DNA from: AG-12 sp027339635
GTDB taxonomy: Bacteria > Chloroflexota > Dormibacteria > Aeolococcales > Bog-877
Direction: 5' to 3'
Assembly: GCA_027339635.1 (NCBI GenBank)
Contig: DAHWNZ010000080.1
Span: forward strand, 1 to 8,542
Length of the DNA: 8,542 nt
In this document: piece by piece, positions 6,691 through 8,542 of the stretch
Position numbering within the stretch: the stretch's first letter is position 1
Layout of the letters: each line of letters opens with the position of its first letter
The notes under the pieces: model-generated
Databases searched by the model: none
Told to the model about the DNA's origin: nothing
What the model saw: only the letters and a program-made list of their open reading frames with translations
Translations under genes and position numbers: made by a program

Positions 6691-6699
6691 TCGCTACGC

Positions 6700-7356
6700 A
6701 TGGCGACGACCTTGAGCGGGGATGAGCCCACCGCGGAGCAGGTGCCGAGCTGGGCTGAATTGCTTGACGAACACCGGAGCAGGACCAGGGCCCACATCGC
6801 CGAGGTGGGGATGGCCCTGATCGCCGAACGGGGCATGTCGGGGGTTTCGATGTCGCTGCTCGCGCAACGCGCCGGCATCTCCAGGGCCACCTTGTACCAC
6901 TACTTCCGCGATCTGGAGCAGGTGATGCTGGGCTGGTTGGAGCTTCAGGTGGCCAGCTTCGCCAAGGAGCTGACGACCAGGGCCAGCGCCATCCCTGACC
7001 CCACCCTGCGCCTTCGAGAAATCATCTCGACCCTGGTCACGTACTTCTCAAGCCTCGAGCATCGCATGGGGATAGAGAACATGGGGGGGGAGGCGCTGTC
7101 GCCCAAGGCGGCCCGGGCCGTGGCGGCGCAGGTGCTGCCGATCACGCATCTAATCGCCTCCGCCATCCAGGAGGGTCAGGGCGCAGGCTCATTCCGGGGA
7201 GATGCGGATCCTCTGATCCACGCCGACCTCATCCTGGGCCTGATGGGAGCGATCCGCCCCCATCTGGTGTCCGGCCGCTACAACAGTGCGGAGGCGTCTC
7301 GGGCGATTGCCGAACTGGTTCTGGGTGGGGTGAGGAACCCGAATGAGGAGCCATAG
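6700..7356 (+). CDS. TetR/AcrR-family transcriptional regulator
   Basis: This is a one-component repressor of 218 residues, normal for the family. The N-terminal DNA-binding domain is clear: a helix at about 27-44, then the helix-turn-helix VSMSLLAQRAGISRATLYHYF (residues 49-69), the canonical TetR block. The C-terminal ligand-binding half (about 75-210) is helical and not diagnostic. An acidic, proline-containing N-terminal extension of about 25 residues precedes the first helix. The start is taken as the ATG at 6700. A GTG at 6667 would place coding sequence inside the operator and promoter, while a GTG at 6742 has only a close GGAG. With a predicted transcript start near 6689 the mRNA is nearly leaderless. 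Divergence from the exporter and the palindromes between them imply that it represses both itself and the pump until an unknown ligand binds. Confidence 0.9.
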   Translation: MATTLSGDEPTAEQVPSWAELLDEHRSRTRAHIAEVGMALIAERGMSGVSMSLLAQRAGISRATLYHYFRDLEQVMLGWLELQVASFAKELTTRASAIPDPTLRLREIISTLVTYFSSLEHRMGIENMGGEALSPKAARAVAAQVLPITHLIASAIQEGQGAGSFRGDADPLIHADLILGLMGAIRPHLVSGRYNSAEASRAIAELVLGGVRNPNEEP

Positions 7357-7684
7357 CCCGTAACCATCGGTTCACCGCCGGGGTCACGCGCACGCGACGC
7401 CGAACGTGGGAATCTCAATCCTCAGCGCGATCGCGACCGGGCTTACCAGCCCCGCTTGGCGCGCCGAGCGACGGACTTCCAGCGCCCACTGTGACCCCTC
7501 GGTACTCTCGCCGTCCGCACGACTCGTTCCAAAGTCCGTTGGCGGATCTACGTCAGTGGGGCGTCGGAGCTTGCCGTCCAACTCCAAGTATCGTTCACAC
7601 TCACGAGCCATCAGGAGCTGACGCGCTTACGCTCGGATTCGTCGCGGACGAGTGCCCTCGGTGCCAGGCTCGCGCTGGCCGGGG
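7357..7684. other. Intergenic stretch with one doubtful small ORF
   Basis: This 328-base stretch lies between the converging regulator and toxin genes. The longest candidate is a minus-strand frame at 7611-7384 (75 codons, ATG start, product beginning MARECERYLEL). It has moderate G+C at third positions but no ribosome binding site and no motif I recognise, so it is not called as a gene. A small dyad just past the toxin stop is listed separately. No RNA gene or repeat is evident. Confidence 0.35.
7663..7679 (-). terminator. Weak dyad after the toxin gene
   Basis: GCCAG (7663-7667) and CTGGC (7675-7679) form a 5-pair stem with a 7-base loop, 5 bases beyond the toxin stop codon on the minus strand. 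The stem is short and lacks a T-tract, so a terminator role is only possible. Confidence 0.2.
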
Positions 7685-8065
7685 TCAGACACGTACCACC
7701 TCCAAGCCGGGGATGACCTCAAATTCGTTGTCCTGGGTTACGAAGGGGATCCGCTGGACGATCGCGGTGGCTGCGAGAAGCGCGTCGAGAGCCGGAATCC
7801 AGCGGCCACTGGCGCGCTGGGACGCGACGATCTGGGCGAACTGGCGCGCGACCACAGCACCTATCGGCAAGCGGTCCCAGGTCGCCTCGCCCTCCGAAAG
7901 GGTTGCCACCCGCGCCGGCCGAGCATCATCACCGGCCATGAGTACGCAGACCGTCAGTTCCGCCACTGTCACCACCGATACATCCGTCTCAGTGACTCCC
8001 GTCATTTCGCCGAGAGGGCGTCCGGACTCCGTGGCGACGAACAACGATGTGTCGAGCAGGGTCGT
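7685..8065 (-). CDS. VapC-like PIN-domain toxin, start codon lost
   Basis: PIN-domain toxins of this kind are magnesium-dependent RNases that cut tRNA or rRNA and are held inactive by their antitoxin. Counting from the ACG at 8065, the frame reads (T)TLLDTSLFVATES and has all four PIN acidic residues: Asp5, Glu36 in VVTVAEL, Asp94 in ALDALLAATA and Asp112 in VTQDNEF. The length would be 126 residues, normal for VapC. However, no ATG, GTG or TTG lies between the in-frame stop at 8084-8086 and the LLDTS strand. ACG at 8065 stands where related toxins begin MTLLDTS, so the start looks mutated. A CTG at 8059 with GAGGA five bases upstream could still start an active protein. TTG at 8044 would drop Asp5 and be inactive. 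The gene follows a broken antitoxin on the same strand. Confidence 0.7.
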   Translation of the reverse strand, partial: TTLLDTSLFVATESGRPLGEMTGVTETDVSVVTVAELTVCVLMAGDDARPARVATLSEGEATWDRLPIGAVVARQFAQIVASQRASGRWIPALDALLAATAIVQRIPFVTQDNEFEVIPGLEVVRV

Positions 8066-8303
8066 CCTCGGTCTTCGGTAGAGTCAGCCGTCGGGCCCCG
8101 CACATCGTCGAGCAGGCCACGGTCCGCAGCGTGGCGCGCGGTTTCCGCGAGGGCCGTGGCGGCTGGCACACGCCGTCGGCGGTGGTGGAGCACGATCTCA
8201 GCCACCGGGTGCCCGTTGACCGTCACCGTTAGCCGCCTTCAATCTGCCCAAGCACCTCGCCGATCGTGTTACTCAGGTCACGGACGGATATCGAGTTACC
8301 CAA
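8062..8303 (-). pseudogene. Phd/YefM-like antitoxin, frameshifted
   Basis: Two frames together spell one antitoxin. The first, from TTG at 8303, reads MGNSISVRDLSNTIGEVLGQIEGG and stops at 8231-8229; ISVRDLxNxxxEVL is the DNA-binding N-terminus of Phd/YefM antitoxins. The second resumes at once in another frame as LTVTVNGHPVAEIV (from about 8234), the typical continuation, then an arginine- and alanine-rich toxin-binding tail. Compared with the usual GERLTVTVNG, about two codons plus one base seem to be missing, as a 7-base deletion between GCGG repeats would produce. Restored, the protein would be about 82 residues, normal for the family. The second frame has no stop at the toxin junction and runs on to 8002. 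No ribosome binding site precedes the TTG. The gene is probably inactive unless the frameshift is a sequencing error. Confidence 0.7.
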
Positions 8304-8311
8304 GGGAACAC

Positions 8312-8330
8312 CGTAGCAAGTATGGCTACG
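8312..8330 (-). promoter_or_regulatory. Candidate toxin-antitoxin operator and promoter
   Basis: CGTAGC (8312-8317) and GCTACG (8325-8330) form a perfect 6-base inverted repeat around 7 bases, starting 9 bases upstream of the antitoxin TTG. On the minus strand the centre contains CATACT (8324-8319), a 4 of 6 match to a -10 box that would give a nearly leaderless transcript. No good -35 box is seen. Antitoxins of this type normally bind such a palindrome to repress their own operon. Confidence 0.4.
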
Positions 8331-8542
8331 CTCGGCAGCTGGTTGAGCTTCGATGCCAGGAGGACCGTCTCCGGTCCGCGGCCCGCGTGGCAAGGGCCGG
8401 TTCCGACCCAATTTGCTAGTTTGGGGAGGGTGATCGCCCGAGCGGGCGCTTGATGAGCGGTCCTACATCCGACCACCGCTTGCAAAGTAGACTTGGCGCT
8501 GCAGGCTAACTCGTGGGCCCGATTCCGGCAACGAGCGCTCAT
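8331..8542. other. Non-coding right end with two hairpins
   Basis: No gene is supported here. Two dyads stand close together: CGCCC-GAGC-GGGCG at 8435-8448 (5 pairs, 4-base loop) and GAGCGGT (8455-8461) with ACCGCTT (8475-8481) around a 13-base loop (7 pairs, one G-T). A minus-strand frame is open from the window edge through this stretch but gives a low-complexity, unrecognised product. The hairpins could be terminators of a gene beyond the window or structured RNA. Confidence 0.3.

Noticed and set aside
6667..6699. Earlier GTG start for the TetR regulator at 6667
   Set aside because: It would place coding sequence within both operators and the -10 box, has no ribosome binding site, and adds residues not typical of the family.
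7384..7611. Minus-strand 75-codon frame between the regulator and toxin genes
   Set aside because: No ribosome binding site, no recognisable motif and only moderate codon bias; kept as a note in the intergenic entry.
8042..8044. TTG at 8044 as the toxin start
   Set aside because: It removes the LLDTS strand including the first catalytic Asp, which is clearly encoded just upstream, so it cannot be the original start.
8273..8542. Minus-strand 89-codon frame at the right edge
   Set aside because: It overlaps the antitoxin N-terminus in another frame, lacks a recognisable domain, and has no visible ribosome site because its ATG is at the window edge.
8400..8542. Possible tRNA gene suggested by CCCGATTCC near 8520 and nearby hairpins
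   Set aside because: No 5-pair T-arm with a TTCRANY loop, no anticodon arm and no acceptor stem can be assembled on either strand.
1..8542. CRISPR array, insertion sequence or phage genes
   Set aside because: No regularly spaced repeats, no transposase or integrase motifs and no flanking terminal repeats were seen.

Overview
The window is a high-G+C bacterial segment (G or C in most third codon positions) that makes heavy use of GTG and TTG starts. It lacks T-tracts after its hairpin terminators. An actinobacterial source (for example an acidimicrobial or thermoleophilic lineage) fits best, but no marker gene fixes the taxonomy. All functional names come from motifs read by eye; no search was run.

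Left part (1-4316, plus strand): a probable nucleoside uptake and salvage cluster. After the tail of an unidentified upstream reading frame comes an MFS transporter with its own promoter and a strong terminator-like hairpin. It is followed by a tight three-gene run: nucleoside 2-deoxyribosyltransferase, an inosine/uridine-type nucleoside hydrolase (joined by a 4-base TTGA overlap), and a ribokinase-family sugar kinase, closed by a second hairpin. The simplest reading is import of (deoxy)nucleosides, base exchange or cleavage, then phosphorylation of the released pentose for central metabolism.

Middle part (4532-7356): an MMPL/RND-family exporter on the minus strand and a divergent TetR-family regulator on the plus strand. 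Their shared 110-base intergenic region holds two adjacent palindromes that overlap the predicted promoters of both genes, plus two further overlapping dyads. This is a classic self-repressing regulator and efflux pump arrangement.

Right part (7357-8542, minus strand): a decayed type II toxin-antitoxin module, a Phd/YefM-like antitoxin followed by a VapC-like PIN toxin. The antitoxin is frameshifted near 8231. A single base at 8064 appears to have removed both the toxin start codon and the antitoxin stop codon from what would have been an ATGA overlap, while the toxin body and its four acidic residues remain intact. The last 240 bases hold a candidate operator and two hairpins but no gene I can support.

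I found no clearly new multi-gene system. The observations most worth a second look are the double lesion in the toxin-antitoxin locus, the operator architecture at 6619-6692, and the active-site Cys in the nucleoside hydrolase.
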